A DNA stretch of 64,000 nt from Alcanivorax profundi (GCF_003597125.1 NZ_QYYA01000002.1:888167-952166); one strand, 5' to 3'. Positions 1 to 9,954 are shown, counted from the first letter of the stretch. A program made the numbers and translations. Notes: generated by a model from the letters alone, not told the origin.

Positions 1-2
1 GG

Positions 3-257
3 CTTCTCGAAATCGCAGCCAAATCATTAGATCGGCCTAGACACTATGCATTTATGCAGAGAATTGGGTTGGAAAAATTCAAGAAAGAATCTGGGAGAAA
101 TGTTGTTCGAGCTCCAGTAAGTATCTCGAAGCGTTTTCTGGATCGTCATCATAGCCTGAATGAGGAAGTGATGCGCGAGCTAGGAGTTAATGTGATTTGG
201 TATGAAGAATATGATGAGATCCCAAGGATTCTTCAGAAAATTGGGATGGGTGTTTAG
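3..257 (+). CDS. 3' end of an unrecognised gene (partial)
   Basis: The reading frame is open from the first complete codon of the window to a TAA-type stop ending at 257, so the gene very likely starts outside the window. An internal ATG at 54 could give a 67-residue protein, but the frame continues in both composition and openness upstream of it. The visible 84 or so residues are rich in charged and aromatic residues (for example VIWYEEYDEIPRIL near the end) and suggest a soluble protein. I recognise no family. The DNA is clearly AT-richer than the polA region that follows, which hints at a horizontally acquired gene to the left. It converges on polA. Confidence 0.5.
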   Translation, partial: LLEIAAKSLDRPRHYAFMQRIGLEKFKKESGRNVVRAPVSISKRFLDRHHSLNEEVMRELGVNVIWYEEYDEIPRILQKIGMGV

Positions 258-316
258 AAATTGACTTATGATGATATCCAACAAAGATGCTTATATTCTT
301 CAATTTGGATGCTGTC

Positions 317-337
317 TGAGGCGCTCAATGCGCCTCA
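317..337. other. Hairpin spanning the polA stop codon
   Basis: A perfect 8-base stem, TGAGGCGC pairing with GCGCCTCA around a 5-base loop, overlaps the last codons of polA. No T-run follows on the minus strand, so it is a weak terminator candidate at best. It may act as a 3'-end stabiliser between the two convergent genes. Confidence 0.35.
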
Positions 338-3093
338 TCCCAATTCTCCCCAATCCCCGCATCCACAATCAACGGCACCTTCAACTCTGCCGCTGACTCC
401 ATACGAGCCTTCACTTCCTTAACTAGATCCTCCACCTGATCCTCTGCCACTTCAAACACCAGTTCATCGTGCACCTGCATGATCATCTTGGCGTCGAAGT
501 CGGTGGTGTCGAGCCAGTCGTGGACCTTGATCATGGCCATCTTGATGATGTCCGCCGCGGTGCCTTGCATGGGGGCGTTGATGGCGGTGCGTTCGGCGGC
601 CTGGCGGCGTTGGCCGTTGCTGCTGCGGATTTCCGGCAGGTAGAGGCGGCGGCCGAACAGGGTTTCCACGTAGCCTTGCTCGGAAGCCTGGGCGCGGGTG
701 TCTTCCATGTAGCGTTTTACGCCCGGGTAGCGTTCGAAGTAGAGATCGATGTAGTCCTGGGCTTCCTTGCGCGGCAGGCCCAGTTGTTTGGCCAGGCCGA
801 AGGCGCTCATGCCGTAGATGAGGCCGAAGTTGATGGCCTTGGCATTGCGGCGGTCGTTGTCGCTGACGTCGTCGAGGGTCTTGCCCCACACTTCGGCGGC
901 GGTGGCGCGGTGAATATCCAGGCCTTTCTCAAACGCATCGGTGAGGCCCTTGTCGCCACTCAAGTGGGCCATGATGCGCAGTTCGATCTGGGAGTAATCG
1001 CAGGCGACGATTTTCTTTCCTTTCGGAGCGAGAAACGCCTGACGGATCTTGCGGCCTTCTTCACTGCGCACCGGAATGTTCTGCAGGTTGGGATCACTGG
1101 ACGACAGACGCCCGGTGGCGGCCACCGCCTGGTGGTAGGAGGTGTGCACGCGGCCGGTGCGCTGGTTGATCAGCTCCGGCAGTTTGTCGGTGTAGGTGTT
1201 CTTCAGTTTGGCCACGCCACGGTAATCCATGATCACCTGGGGCAGGGGGTATTCCAGGGCCAGTTCCTGCAGCACCGGTTCGGCGGTGGACGGCGCGCCT
1301 TTTGGCGTCTTTTTGATCACCGGGATTTCCAGTTTTTCGTAGAGGATTTCGCCCAGCTGTTTGGGGCTGGCCAGGTTGAATTCCTGCCCGGCGATGTCGA
1401 AGGCTTTTTCCTGCAGTTCCGCCATGCGCTTGGCCAGGAACTGGCTCTGGTGCTTGAGCAGGGTGGCGTCCACGTAGGTGCCGTTGCGCTCGATGCGGCT
1501 GAGCACGGTGACCAGCGGCAGTTCGATGTCGCGGAATACCTCCGGCAGGCGACCTTCCTTTTCCAGTTTGGGCCACAGGGTCTGGTGCAGGCGCAGGGTC
1601 ACGTCGGCGTCTTCGGCGGCGTAGCGGCTGGCTTCGTGCAGGCCCACCTGGTTGAAGGTGAGCTGCTTGGCACCCTTGCCGGCAATCTCTTCGAAGCTGA
1701 TGGTCTTGCGGCCCAGGTATTTCAGGGACAGGGAATCCATGTCGTGGCGGGTGGCCACGGAATCCAGCACGTAGGATTCCAGCATGGTGTCGTAGGCCAC
1801 GCCGCGCAGGGTGATGCCCACGTCTTCGGCGAGTACGCTCATGTCGTACTTCAGGTTCTGGCCGATTTTCTTTAGCTGTGCGTCTTCCAGCAGGGGTTTG
1901 AAGGCGTCCATGACGACTTGCTTGTCGAGCTGGTCCGGGGCGCCGGGGTAGTTGTGGCCGAAGGGGATGTAGGCGGCCTTGTCATCCACGGCCACGCAGA
2001 AGCCCACCAGTTCGGCATTCATGTAGTTGAGGCTGGTGGTTTCGGTGTCGAAGGAAAATTCCCCGGCGCTTTTCAGCTTGTCGATCCACTTGTCCAGCTG
2101 CGCCGGGGTGTAGACGATGTCGTAGGCGTCGCGCCCGAAACTGGGGGCGGGTGGAGTGTCGTCGTCGGCCTCCATCTCGACCTGGCCACCGGCGTCTTCG
2201 GCGGCGGGGTCTTTGCCGGCCAGCAGTTCACTGAGCCAGCCCTTGAATTCCAGGCTGCGGTAGTACTCGGCCAGTTTCTCGGCGTCCGGGGTTTGCAGTT
2301 TCAGGTCGTTGAGGTCGTCGCTGACCTCGCAGTCCAGCTTGATGGTGGCCAGTTGGTAGGAGAGGAAGGCCATCTCCTTGTGTTCTTCCAGCTTTTTGCC
2401 CAGGGTCTTGGCGCCCCGGAAGCTCAGTCCGGCGACCTTGTCCAGGTTGTCGTAGACGGTGTCGAGGGAGCCCAGGCCCTGCAGCAGGCCGAGGGCGGTC
2501 TTTTCCCCCACCCCAGGCACGCCGGGGATGTTGTCCACCTTGTCGCCCATGAGGGCGAGGAAGTCGATGATCAGCTCGGGCCCCACGCCGAACTTTTTCT
2601 TCACGCCTTCGATGTCGTAAAGGGCGTCGTTCATGGTGTTGATCAGGGTGACCTTGTCGGTGACCAGTTGGGCCATGTCCTTGTCGCCGGTGGAGATCAG
2701 CACCGGTTTGCCCTGCTCGCCGAAGATTCGGGCGTAGGTGCCGATTACGTCGTCGGCTTCAACGCCTTCTTCAATAATCAGCGGCAGGCCCATGGCGCGG
2801 ATCAGGTCGTGTAGCGGCTGGACCTGGGCGCGCAGGTCATCGGGCATGGGCGGGCGATTGGATTTGTAGGCTTCGAACATGTCGTCGCGGAAGGTCTTGC
2901 CCTTGGCGTCGAAAATTACCGCCATGTACTCCGGGTCGTAGTCCTTCATCAGTTTGCGCAACATGGCGGCCACGCCGCGCACGGCCCCGGTGGGCTGGCC
3001 GCTGGAGGTGGTGAGCGGCGGCAGGGCATGAAAGGCGCGGTAAAGGTAGGAGGAACCATCGACCAGGATGATGGGCTTTTCGGCTGCGGACAT
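325..3093 (-). CDS. polA: DNA polymerase I
   Basis: This encodes 922 residues, the normal length for a three-domain Pol I. The protein fills gaps and removes RNA primers in replication and excision repair. The N-terminal 5' nuclease (about 1-290) shows [18 protein letters not shown], the EADDVIG motif and [18 protein letters not shown]. The proofreading 3'-5' exonuclease is intact, with FDTET near residue 347 and [10 protein letters not shown], unlike Pol I enzymes that have lost it. The polymerase domain shows motif A (DYSQIELR near residue 700), the O helix ([14 protein letters not shown]) and motif C (VHDELVFE near 873). I chose the ATG at 3093, which begins [13 protein letters not shown]. 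An upstream in-frame ATG at 3177 would add 28 residues unlike any Pol I N-terminus. engB, usually next to polA in related genomes, lies 7 kb away here. Confidence 0.97.
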   Translation of the reverse strand: MSAAEKPIILVDGSSYLYRAFHALPPLTTSSGQPTGAVRGVAAMLRKLMKDYDPEYMAVIFDAKGKTFRDDMFEAYKSNRPPMPDDLRAQVQPLHDLIRAMGLPLIIEEGVEADDVIGTYARIFGEQGKPVLISTGDKDMAQLVTDKVTLINTMNDALYDIEGVKKKFGVGPELIIDFLALMGDKVDNIPGVPGVGEKTALGLLQGLGSLDTVYDNLDKVAGLSFRGAKTLGKKLEEHKEMAFLSYQLATIKLDCEVSDDLNDLKLQTPDAEKLAEYYRSLEFKGWLSELLAGKDPAAEDAGGQVEMEADDDTPPAPSFGRDAYDIVYTPAQLDKWIDKLKSAGEFSFDTETTSLNYMNAELVGFCVAVDDKAAYIPFGHNYPGAPDQLDKQVVMDAFKPLLEDAQLKKIGQNLKYDMSVLAEDVGITLRGVAYDTMLESYVLDSVATRHDMDSLSLKYLGRKTISFEEIAGKGAKQLTFNQVGLHEASRYAAEDADVTLRLHQTLWPKLEKEGRLPEVFRDIELPLVTVLSRIERNGTYVDATLLKHQSQFLAKRMAELQEKAFDIAGQEFNLASPKQLGEILYEKLEIPVIKKTPKGAPSTAEPVLQELALEYPLPQVIMDYRGVAKLKNTYTDKLPELINQRTGRVHTSYHQAVAATGRLSSSDPNLQNIPVRSEEGRKIRQAFLAPKGKKIVACDYSQIELRIMAHLSGDKGLTDAFEKGLDIHRATAAEVWGKTLDDVSDNDRRNAKAINFGLIYGMSAFGLAKQLGLPRKEAQDYIDLYFERYPGVKRYMEDTRAQASEQGYVETLFGRRLYLPEIRSSNGQRRQAAERTAINAPMQGTAADIIKMAMIKVHDWLDTTDFDAKMIMQVHDELVFEVAEDQVEDLVKEVKARMESAAELKVPLIVDAGIGENWDEAH

Positions 3094-3659
3094 GGGGTTC
3101 GACTTCTGCTGATGACTGAGGGGGAGAGTGTAGCGGAATTGACGGGTTTCGGCAGGGCGGGGGGCGGCAAGCTTCAAGCTGCAAGCTGCAACGCGGGTTG
3201 GGCATCAGTTAACCGGGGAGGCTGTGCCCGCGATTCATTGCGGTATTCGTTCAACAAGTTGAATCGCCTGCAAAGCCGTCATCGGGGTCGGGGCTGGAGG
3301 CCTTGTAGGAGATTCCGTTTGCTCAACGAAGGGTTTCGGCGCCACGGTCAGGTTCGCGGGCACGGCCTGGCAGCAGGGTATGGCGTTTCTCCGCGTTGTC
3401 GCTTGCAGCTTGACGCTTGTCGCTGTGCGTCGTATCGCACCCACCGCCCACCCGTGGCATACTCAGCGCTCCTTTCGATCAATACGGATGCCATGACCGC
3501 GTTTCTGGTCCAGCCCTGCTGCATCATCCTGTCCCAGTGTCCTCGCCGGGGCCGCCGTCCGTATTTTCCTGATCCGCCGTTGTCATTGTCTTTCTGAGCT
3601 ACCCTGTTCAAGCTAGCGGGCGGGTTGCCGCCCTTACGATGATGACAACGGATTGATCT
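3094..3659. other. 566-base intergenic region upstream of polA and mnhA
   Basis: No convincing gene is visible. Reading frames here are short, overlap in all directions and have no good ribosome-binding site. The region must carry the divergent promoters of polA (minus) and the antiporter operon (plus), but I could not pick out clear -35/-10 pairs. It contains a long inverted repeat, listed separately, and a segment near 3304-3345 that resembles the TGTAGGAG-type interspersed elements seen at 40549 and 55011. Confidence 0.5.
3169..3418. repeat. Inverted repeat pair, 28-base arms
   Basis: The arm at 3169-3196 (starting AAGCTTCAAGCTGCAAG) matches the reverse complement of the arm at 3391-3418 (starting CCGCGTTGTCGCTTGCAG) at 25 of 28 positions. 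The arms are about 195 bases apart. The AGCTTGCAGCTT-like core resembles palindromic repetitive elements common between genes of pseudomonad-like bacteria. It could be a decayed mobile element or a REP-type pair. Confidence 0.6.
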
Positions 3660-6458
3660 ATGAACCTTGCCTTTGTGGTGATGCTGCCTTTTCTGGGCGC
3701 ATTTCTGCCGCCATTGGTGGAGCGTTTCACGGGGAACCGAACCCTGTTGGCCTGCGGTGCGGCGTTGTTGCCTGCCACGGCCCTGGCGCTGCTCTATGCG
3801 CCTGCCCGACAGGTGTTTGCCGGCGAAACCCTGCACAGCACCCTGAACTGGATCCCCAGCCTGGATCTGTCGCTGGACTTCCGTCTGGATGGCCTGGCAT
3901 TACTGTTTGCCCTTCTGGTATTGGGCATCGGGCTGCTGGTGATCCTGTATGCCCGCTATTACCTCTCCGCCAAGGAGAAAGCCGGACGCTTTTACGCCTA
4001 CCTGCTGCTCTTTATGGGTGCCATGCTGGGTGTGGTCACCAGCGACAACCTGCTGTTGCTGGTGGTGTTCTGGGAGCTGACCAGCCTTAGCTCGTTTCTG
4101 CTGATCGGTTTCTGGGGGCACCAGACCGGGGCCCGCAAGGGTGCGCGCATGGCCATGACGGTGACCGGCATGGGCGGCCTGGCGTTGCTGGCCGGGGTGC
4201 TGTTGATCGGTGGCGTGGTGGGGTCGTTCTCCCTGCAAACGGTGCTGGAAAGCGGTGAACTGATTCGCGGCAGCGAATGGTACCCGCTGATTCTTTGTCT
4301 GGTGTTGCTGGGGGTGTTCACCAAGAGCGCCCAGTTCCCGTTCCATTTCTGGCTGCCCCACGCCATGGCAGCACCCACGCCAGTGAGCGCCTACTTACAC
4401 TCGGCCACCATGGTCAAAGCCGGGGTGTTCCTGATGGCGCGGCTGTACCCGGCGTTGGCCGGCACCGACCTGTGGTTTGAGCTGGTGTCCCTGGCGGGCA
4501 TGCTGACCTTGCTGTGGGGCGCTTTTGCGGCCCTGTTCCAGCACGATCTCAAGGGGTTGCTGGCGTACTCCACCATTAGCCATCTGGGCCTGATTACCCT
4601 GCTGTTTGGTCTGAACAGCGAGATGGCGGCGGTGGCAGCGGTGTTCCACATCATCAACCACGCGACCTTCAAGGCCAGCCTGTTCATGGCAGCGGGGATC
4701 ATTGATCACGAAACCGGCACCCGCGACATGCGCCGCATCAATGGCCTGTGGAAGTACATGCCCTACACGGCGGTGTTGGCCATGGTGGCCTCGGCAGCCA
4801 TGGCCGGGGTGCCGTTGCTGAATGGCTTCCTGTCCAAGGAGATGTTCTTTGCCGAAACGCTGGATTCCCACCAGCTGGGGGCCCTGAGCTGGATTCTGCC
4901 GGTGGGGGCGACCCTGGGCGGGGTGTTCTCGGTGGCCTACTCGGCGCGCTTTATTCACGATGTGTTCTTTAATGGCGAACCGGTCAACCTGCCCAAATAC
5001 CCGCCCCATGAGCCGCCGCGCTACATGAAGGTGCCGGTGGAAATTCTGGTGGCGTTGTGTGTGGCGGTGGGGGTGTTCCCGGCGATCACCGTGGCCGGGC
5101 TGCTGGCCGTGGCGGCCACAGCGACGCTGGGCGGCAATCTGCCGGAATATCACCTGTCGATCTGGCACGGTTTTAACCTGCCGTTGCTGATGAGCGTTGT
5201 TGCTACCGTGGGTGGGGTGCTGGTTTACACCCAGCGGCGCCGTCTGTTTGCGCTGCGCTCCCGTGTGCCTGATATCGATGCCAAGCTGGTCTTTGAAGGT
5301 CAGGTGCAGCGCCTGGGGCGCTGGTCTGCCGCCATTACCCAGCGTTTCCAGAACGGGTCGCTACAGAGTTATGTGGCCTGGCTGATTGCTCTGGTGGCAG
5401 TGGTGCTGTTGACCCAGCTTGGCAAGCTGCCGTCCCTGAGCCTGGATGTGGCGATGCTGCCCATGGACGGGGTGGCGATCCTCTGCACGGCCATGCTGGT
5501 GGCGGGGGCGTTGCTGACCACCATACTGCACCGCCATCGTATGACCTCGATCATGTCATTGAGCGTGGTGGGGCTGATGGTGTCACTGCTGTTTGTGCGT
5601 TTTTCGGCGCCGGATCTGGCATTGACCCAGCTGTCGGTGGAAGTGGTGACCATGCTGTTGCTGATGCTTGCCATGTACTTCCTGCCGGTACGCACCAAGG
5701 CGGAGTCGTCTTCCATCCGGGTACTGCGCGACATGCTGCTGGCCCTGATTTGCGGGGTGGGCGTGGCGGTCATGGCGTTCCTGGTGATGACCGGCGAAAC
5801 CAGCACCATCAGTCAGTTTTTCATGGACAACAGCAAGCCCGGAGGCGGCGGTACCAATGTGGTGAACGTGATCCTGGTGGACTTCCGCGGTTTCGATACC
5901 TTCGGGGAAATCACCGTGCTGGGGATTGCGGCCATGGGTATTTATGCCCTGCTCAAGGATCTGGAGCTGCGTTCGGCCAAGTACGATTCGCTGGGCCGCC
6001 CCTGGGCGAAAGATGCCCACCCACTGATTCTGGTGACGATCTCACGGCCTCTGCTACCGCTGGCCTTGCTGATTGCGGTGTATATCTTCCTGCGTGGGCA
6101 CAACCTGCCGGGCGGGGGCTTTGTGGCAGGCCTGATCACGTCGGTGGCGCTGGTGCTGCAGTATGTGGCTTCGGGCGTGGCCTGGGTGCATAGCCGTATG
6201 CCGGGGGATTACCACCCGGTGGTAGCGTTGGGTGTGCTGCTGGCAGGGCTGACCGGGATCGGTAGCTGGGCCTTTGGCTATCCGTTCCTGACCAGTGATT
6301 TTGCTTACATTTACTGGCCGGTGGTGGGCAAGTTCGAGCTGGCCACCGCCATGCTGTTCGATACCGGGGTGTTCCTCACGGTAGTGGGCGCGACGCTGTT
6401 GATGCTGGCCAATCTGGGCAAGCTGTCGCTGCTGGATGACAAGAGGGAGGACGCCTGA
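3660..6458 (+). CDS. mnhA: Na+(K+)/H+ antiporter subunit A fused to subunit B
   Basis: This 932-residue membrane protein is the large subunit of a Mrp/Mnh/Pha-type antiporter, which exports Na+ or K+ in exchange for protons in the inner membrane. The first half is a complex I NuoL-like antiporter domain with the characteristic [20 protein letters not shown] stretch and the following lysine-bearing helix. The middle (about 600-780) is the MrpA C-terminal region. The last 150 residues (from about 785, [15 protein letters not shown] and [12 protein letters not shown]) correspond to MnhB, normally a separate protein. This AB fusion is typical of group 2 (Pha-like) operons. The gene opens an operon in which each of the next three genes overlaps its predecessor by 1 to 4 bases. 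Confidence 0.93.
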   Translation: MNLAFVVMLPFLGAFLPPLVERFTGNRTLLACGAALLPATALALLYAPARQVFAGETLHSTLNWIPSLDLSLDFRLDGLALLFALLVLGIGLLVILYARYYLSAKEKAGRFYAYLLLFMGAMLGVVTSDNLLLLVVFWELTSLSSFLLIGFWGHQTGARKGARMAMTVTGMGGLALLAGVLLIGGVVGSFSLQTVLESGELIRGSEWYPLILCLVLLGVFTKSAQFPFHFWLPHAMAAPTPVSAYLHSATMVKAGVFLMARLYPALAGTDLWFELVSLAGMLTLLWGAFAALFQHDLKGLLAYSTISHLGLITLLFGLNSEMAAVAAVFHIINHATFKASLFMAAGIIDHETGTRDMRRINGLWKYMPYTAVLAMVASAAMAGVPLLNGFLSKEMFFAETLDSHQLGALSWILPVGATLGGVFSVAYSARFIHDVFFNGEPVNLPKYPPHEPPRYMKVPVEILVALCVAVGVFPAITVAGLLAVAATATLGGNLPEYHLSIWHGFNLPLLMSVVATVGGVLVYTQRRRLFALRSRVPDIDAKLVFEGQVQRLGRWSAAITQRFQNGSLQSYVAWLIALVAVVLLTQLGKLPSLSLDVAMLPMDGVAILCTAMLVAGALLTTILHRHRMTSIMSLSVVGLMVSLLFVRFSAPDLALTQLSVEVVTMLLLMLAMYFLPVRTKAESSSIRVLRDMLLALICGVGVAVMAFLVMTGETSTISQFFMDNSKPGGGGTNVVNVILVDFRGFDTFGEITVLGIAAMGIYALLKDLELRSAKYDSLGRPWAKDAHPLILVTISRPLLPLALLIAVYIFLRGHNLPGGGFVAGLITSVALVLQYVASGVAWVHSRMPGDYHPVVALGVLLAGLTGIGSWAFGYPFLTSDFAYIYWPVVGKFELATAMLFDTGVFLTVVGATLLMLANLGKLSLLDDKREDA

Positions 6459-6814
6459 TGGAACTGCTGGTTGCAATCATTATTGGTGTGCTGGTGACCT
6501 CCGGGGTGTATTTGTGTCTGCGGGCACGGACCTTCCCGGTGGTCATGGGCCTGACACTGCTCAGCTATGGCGTAAACGTGTTCCTGTTCTCCATGGGTGG
6601 CTTGAAGATGGATGAAGTGGCGGTGGTGGGCATGAGCGAGAACCCCACCGACCCCCTGCCCCAGGCGCTGGTGTTGACCGCCATCGTGATCGGGTTTGCC
6701 ATGACCGCGTTTTTGGTGGTGCTGGCCTTGCGTAGCCAGGGCGAGCACTACACCGATCACGTGGATGGCCGCGATGACGTGCCCGGTCGCAAGGATGAGG
6801 GGGGCGAGGCATGA
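6458..6814 (+). CDS. mnhC: Na+(K+)/H+ antiporter subunit C
   Basis: This 118-residue protein has three predicted membrane helices and is homologous to NuoK of complex I. It has the expected LRARTFPVVMGLTLLSYGVNVFL region and the conserved DPLPQALVLTAIVIGFA helix, whose acidic and polar residues are part of the ion path in this family. It starts in a TGATG overlap with the mnhA stop, so translation is coupled. The length is normal for MnhC/MrpC. It forms the membrane core of the antiporter with subunits A and D. Confidence 0.93.
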   Translation: MELLVAIIIGVLVTSGVYLCLRARTFPVVMGLTLLSYGVNVFLFSMGGLKMDEVAVVGMSENPTDPLPQALVLTAIVIGFAMTAFLVVLALRSQGEHYTDHVDGRDDVPGRKDEGGEA

Positions 6815-8289
6815 GTCACTGGATTATCGCCCCGGTTCTGATTCCGTGTCTGGCGGGGTTGCTGTTGCTGCTGGAGGTGCGCGAACGCCATCGGCTGCGC
6901 CGCTTTACCGGGCTACTCTCCTGTGCGGCCCTGCTGGCCGTGGGTGTGGTGCTGGTCAATCAGGCCTGGGACGGCGCTTATACCGTTTACAAACTGGGCA
7001 ACTGGGAGGCGCCGTTCGGCATCGTGCTGGTGCTGGACCGGTTCAGTGCCTTGATGGTGTTGCTCACCGCGGTGCTGGCCTTTCCTGCCTTGCTGTATGC
7101 GAGCTGCGGTGATGACCGCAAAGGGGCCAACTTTCACGGGCTGTTTCAGTTCCAGTTGATGGGCATCAATGGTGCCTTTCTCACCGGCGACCTGTTCAAC
7201 CTCTTTGTGTTCTTCGAGGTGTTGCTGATTGCCTCTTACGGGCTGGCGCTGCATGGCCGTGGCCCGGCGCGGGTGAAGGCAGGCCTGCATTATGTGGTGC
7301 TGAATCTGGTGGGCTCTGGCCTGTTCCTGATTGCGTTGGGGCTGATTTATGGCACCACGGGTACCCTGAATATGGCGGATGTGGCGGTGAAGGCCCAGTC
7401 TCTGCCGGCGGCAGACACCACCCTGTTCTCGGTGGCGTTGCTATTGCTGTGGGTGGTGTTCGGTCTCAAGGCTGCGCTGTTCCCCTTGTATTTCTGGTTG
7501 CCGGCGACGTACGCCAATGCCACCCCAGCAGTGGCTGCACTGTTTGCCATCATGACCAAGGTAGGCATCTACGCCATGGTCCGGGTGATGGCGTTGATCG
7601 TGGCGCCGATACCGCCCATTGGTCAGCAGGCGTTGTGGTGGCTGGGCTTGATTACCCTGGGGTTGGCTTGCCTGGGGGCGTTGGGGGCCAAGCGTCTGGG
7701 GACGGCGGTGGCGTACCTGGTGGTGATGTCGGTGGGCACCCTGATTGCGGCGTTTTCTGCCGGGTATGGGTCGGCGCTGGCGCCGGCCCTGTATTACCTG
7801 GTGCACTCCACGCTGATCTGCGGGGCCCTGTTCCTGCTGGCCGGGCTGGTGGCCCGGGGTCGCGGCGAGGTGGGCGATCGCCTGGTGGCGGGCCCGGCTA
7901 TTCTGGGTAGTGGCCGGCTGTCGCTGTTGTTTTTTGCTGGTGCCATCGCGGTGATCGGTCTGCCACCCCTGTCTGGCTTTATTGGCAAGGTGGGTTTGCT
8001 GCGTACCGTGCCGGAACCGATCTACTGGGTGCTGCTGCTGGTGGCCGGGCTATGTGGGGTGATTGCCCTGAGTCGTGCCGGGTCCACCTTGTTCTGGCGG
8101 ACCACGGGGGAGAGTGCAGGCCTGCGGCCATCACGCCGACGCTTGTTCGCGGTGCTGTGGTTGCTGGCCCTGAGCCCGGCCATGGCCCTGTGGGGTGAAG
8201 CGGGGCTGCAATGGGCAGAGGCGGTTGCCGACCAGTTGCGTCAGCCTCATGGGTATGTGCAGGCAGTACTGGGCGGAGGTGCGCAATGA
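6811..8289 (+). CDS. mnhD: Na+(K+)/H+ antiporter subunit D
   Basis: This 492-residue polytopic protein is homologous to NuoM/NuoN and is the second proton-conducting subunit of the antiporter. Family hallmarks include GLFQFQLMGINGAFLTGDLFNLFVFFEV (with the buried glutamate) split over residues about 105-135, and LKAALFPLYFWLPATYANA near 225. The ATG lies in an ATGA overlap with mnhC. Length and hydrophobic pattern (about 14 helices) are typical. As in all these systems, subunits A and D are both expected to be needed for transport. Confidence 0.93.
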   Translation: MSHWIIAPVLIPCLAGLLLLLEVRERHRLRRFTGLLSCAALLAVGVVLVNQAWDGAYTVYKLGNWEAPFGIVLVLDRFSALMVLLTAVLAFPALLYASCGDDRKGANFHGLFQFQLMGINGAFLTGDLFNLFVFFEVLLIASYGLALHGRGPARVKAGLHYVVLNLVGSGLFLIALGLIYGTTGTLNMADVAVKAQSLPAADTTLFSVALLLLWVVFGLKAALFPLYFWLPATYANATPAVAALFAIMTKVGIYAMVRVMALIVAPIPPIGQQALWWLGLITLGLACLGALGAKRLGTAVAYLVVMSVGTLIAAFSAGYGSALAPALYYLVHSTLICGALFLLAGLVARGRGEVGDRLVAGPAILGSGRLSLLFFAGAIAVIGLPPLSGFIGKVGLLRTVPEPIYWVLLLVAGLCGVIALSRAGSTLFWRTTGESAGLRPSRRRLFAVLWLLALSPAMALWGEAGLQWAEAVADQLRQPHGYVQAVLGGGAQ

Positions 8290-8783
8290 GTCGTTTGCTG
8301 GATCGTGTTCTGCCGTTTCCCAGCCTGAGTCTGATCTTGTGGCTGGCGTGGATGCTGCTTAGCGGCTTTACGGCAGGGCATGCCCTGTTGGGGGCGGTGC
8401 TGGCGGTACTGTTGCCGCTGACGACCCGCCCCTTCTGGCCGAATGTGCCGCGGATTCGCAATCTGCCACGGATGTTTGGCTTTGTGGTGGTGGTGCTGTA
8501 CGACATCATTGTGGCCAACGTGTCGGTGGCCATCAAGGTGTTGGGGCCGCTTAAATCGTTACGTCCTGGCTTTGTGGAATTTCCCGTGGAGCTGGACGAT
8601 GACTTTGCCATTGCCTTGCTGGCCAGCACCATTTCCCTGACGCCGGGCACCGTGTCGGCCGATGTGAGCCAGGATCGTCAGACCCTGTTGATTCATGCCC
8701 TGGATGTGGATGACCCCGACGCGCTGGTGGCGGAGATCAAGCAGCGCTACGAGCGCCCGCTGAAGGAGATTTTCGAATGCTAG
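8286..8783 (+). CDS. mnhE: Na+(K+)/H+ antiporter subunit E
   Basis: This 165-residue membrane protein is of the MnhE/MrpE family. It has N-terminal membrane helices followed by a conserved cytoplasmic part with ALLASTISLTPGTVSAD and LLIHALDVDD, both family signatures. I chose the ATG at 8286, which overlaps the mnhD stop as ATGA and begins MSRLLDRVLPFPS. A longer in-frame version from 8211 would lie inside mnhD. The subunit is accessory to the ion-conducting core and supports complex assembly or activity. Confidence 0.92.
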   Translation: MSRLLDRVLPFPSLSLILWLAWMLLSGFTAGHALLGAVLAVLLPLTTRPFWPNVPRIRNLPRMFGFVVVVLYDIIVANVSVAIKVLGPLKSLRPGFVEFPVELDDDFAIALLASTISLTPGTVSADVSQDRQTLLIHALDVDDPDALVAEIKQRYERPLKEIFEC

Positions 8784-9046
8784 AGACAGCCATTTCCCTG
8801 GCCATGGGCCTGTTTGTGCTGGCCTGGCTACTGAATCTGGGCCGATTGATTTTCGGTCCATCGTTGCCGGACCGGGTGCTGGCGCTGGATACCATGTATA
8901 TCAACAGCATTGCTCTTATTGTGCTGTACGGCATCCAGCAGGACAGCAAGCTCTATTTCGAGGCCGCCATGCTGATCGCACTGATCGGTTTTGTCAGCAC
9001 CGTGGCGGTGGCCAAGTACGTGACCCGCGGCGACATTATTGAGTGA
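8777..9046 (+). CDS. mnhF: Na+(K+)/H+ antiporter subunit F
   Basis: This 89-residue protein has three membrane helices and the MnhF/MrpF signature LIFGPSLPDRVLALDTM followed by a short helix pair ending in FVSTVAVAKYV. It overlaps the end of mnhE by 7 bases. Normal family length. It is a small accessory subunit of the Mrp-type complex. Confidence 0.92.
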   Translation: MLETAISLAMGLFVLAWLLNLGRLIFGPSLPDRVLALDTMYINSIALIVLYGIQQDSKLYFEAAMLIALIGFVSTVAVAKYVTRGDIIE

Positions 9047-9076
9047 GTCGCGCCGCGGCTTGCAGGAGAAGACAAG

Positions 9077-9409
9077 ATGGACACATTGATTGAGTGGCTG
9101 GTTTCTGCCTTCGTGATGATCGGCGGCGTGTTTGCTCTGGTGGGCTCTATTGGCCTGGCACGGCTGCCGGACTTCTACACCCGGCTGCACGGTCCGACCA
9201 AAGCCACGACTCTGGGCGTGGGCGGTGCCATTGTGGCGTCGTTGCTGTTTTTCTCATGGCAGGAGCGTGGGCTGCAGCTCCATGAGGTATTGATCACCCT
9301 GTTCCTGTTTATTACCGCGCCGGTATCGGCCCATATGTTGGCGAAGGCGGCCATGCACCGGGATCTCAAGCGGATGAAAGGAACGCGAGGTGAGCCCTGG
9401 AAGCAGTAG
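9077..9409 (+). CDS. mnhG: Na+(K+)/H+ antiporter subunit G
   Basis: This 110-residue protein is the last gene of the operon, 30 bases after mnhF with a ribosome-binding site (GCAGGAGAA) upstream. The MnhG/MrpG signature is clear: VGSIGLARLPDFYTRLHGPT, then a helix rich in small residues and PVSAHMLAKAA. Three membrane helices are expected. The operon is therefore complete as AB-C-D-E-F-G. No intrinsic terminator with a T-run is seen directly after it. Confidence 0.92.
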   Translation: MDTLIEWLVSAFVMIGGVFALVGSIGLARLPDFYTRLHGPTKATTLGVGGAIVASLLFFSWQERGLQLHEVLITLFLFITAPVSAHMLAKAAMHRDLKRMKGTRGEPWKQ

Positions 9410-9496
9410 GTGAGCTGCGATCTGCCCGCTGCCAGTGACGCTACTACGGCGGGCTGCTGAGTTCGATCGTAAAATTTGTAAAAGCTCGGACGGGTT

Positions 9497-9526
9497 GGAA
9501 CTTTCGAAAAACCGGGGCGGTCATAA
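9497..9526 (+). promoter_or_regulatory. RpoE/AlgU-like promoter of small RNA 1
   Basis: GGAACTT at 9497-9503 and TCATAA at 9521-9526 are separated by 17 bases. This fits the GAACTT-N16/17-TCnnA pattern of extracytoplasmic-stress sigma factor promoters. An AT-rich tract (GTAAAATTTGTAAAAG, 9469-9484) lies just upstream. The expected start is near 9532, exactly the first base of the first hairpin of the RNA. A matching promoter precedes the second copy. Confidence 0.7.
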
Positions 9527-9531
9527 GAAAT

Positions 9532-9684
9532 AGCTACGGATTGGCACCCCCCGATCCCCCAGTACCCTCAGCCGGTTCGTAGCTTATTTGGACTCCCTGA
9601 TCTCTCCCCAGAGATTAGGGCGGCAAGCCTCCCTGGCAGCGCAGTCGTTCCCTTCCCCCAAGATTGCTGCCAGGGATTTTTTTT
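9532..9684 (+). ncRNA. Small RNA 1, ErsA/Spot 42-locus RNA with C-rich loops
   Basis: About 153 nt from the inferred start to the T-run. Three hairpins are visible. The first pairs 9532-9545 (AGCTACGGATTGGC) with 9571-9584 (GCCGGTTCGTAGCT) over 14 base pairs, including G-U pairs, and its 25-base loop is dominated by CCCCCCGATCCCCC and ends in CCCTCA. The second pairs 9597-9605 with 9610-9618 and has a CCCC loop. The third is the terminator, with a loop containing CCCTTCCCCC. The position next to engB matches Spot 42 (enterobacteria) and the AlgU-dependent ErsA (Pseudomonas), so I infer an Hfq-type regulatory RNA. Compensatory changes relative to the second copy support the first stem. Confidence 0.75.
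9631..9684 (+). terminator. Intrinsic terminator of small RNA 1
   Basis: CCCTGGCAGC (9631-9640) pairs perfectly with GCTGCCAGGG (9666-9675) and is followed by one A and eight T. The 25-base loop is unusually long and carries CCCTTCCCCC. It is nearly identical to the terminator of small RNA 2. Confidence 0.9.
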
Positions 9685-9921
9685 GCCTGGCGTTTAGGCT
9701 GCCAGACAAGAGAAGCGTGTTTGGTTAATCATTAAGCAACTGCTGTGCCACTTTTTCCTGCCTGAAAGAATTGCTTTTTATTCAATGAACTAGCCCCCTC
9801 GGGCCGTATTTGCCCGGCGCCTTTATGCACCGAGAGGGGGCCGAGGTGCCATTTCTCGCCAGTTTTGTGACGCAGATCGACAGGATGGAAAAAAGTCTGC
9901 AAAAAATACTTTCGGGGGGAT
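9685..9921. other. Spacer between the two small RNA genes
   Basis: No gene is supported. One hairpin-forming inverted repeat is present: GCCCCCTCGG near 9793 and CCGAGAGGGGGC ending near 9841. It again exposes or sequesters a C5 tract but lacks a T-run. A-rich stretches at 9889-9907 lie upstream of the second promoter. Confidence 0.4.
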
Positions 9922-9950
9922 GGAACTTTCCGGGAAAGCGGGCATCTTAT
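9922..9950 (+). promoter_or_regulatory. RpoE/AlgU-like promoter of small RNA 2
   Basis: GGAACTT at 9922-9928 and TCTTAT at 9945-9950 are separated by 16 bases, the same class as the promoter of copy 1. The expected start near 9955 again coincides with the first base of the first hairpin. The two promoters share the -35 element while their surroundings differ. Confidence 0.68.
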
Positions 9951-9954
9951 CTAC

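Noticed and set aside
469-1875. Long open frame antisense to polA, with other long antisense frames at 14920-16380, 23629-25005 and 26956-27891
   Set aside because: These are mirror frames of strongly supported genes in GC-biased DNA. They show low-complexity His/Gln/Gly-rich translations, no family similarity and no ribosome-binding site.
3028-3597. Possible 189-residue protein in the polA-mnhA gap
   Set aside because: It begins inside polA on the opposite strand, runs through the inverted repeat and has no recognisable domain or ribosome-binding site.
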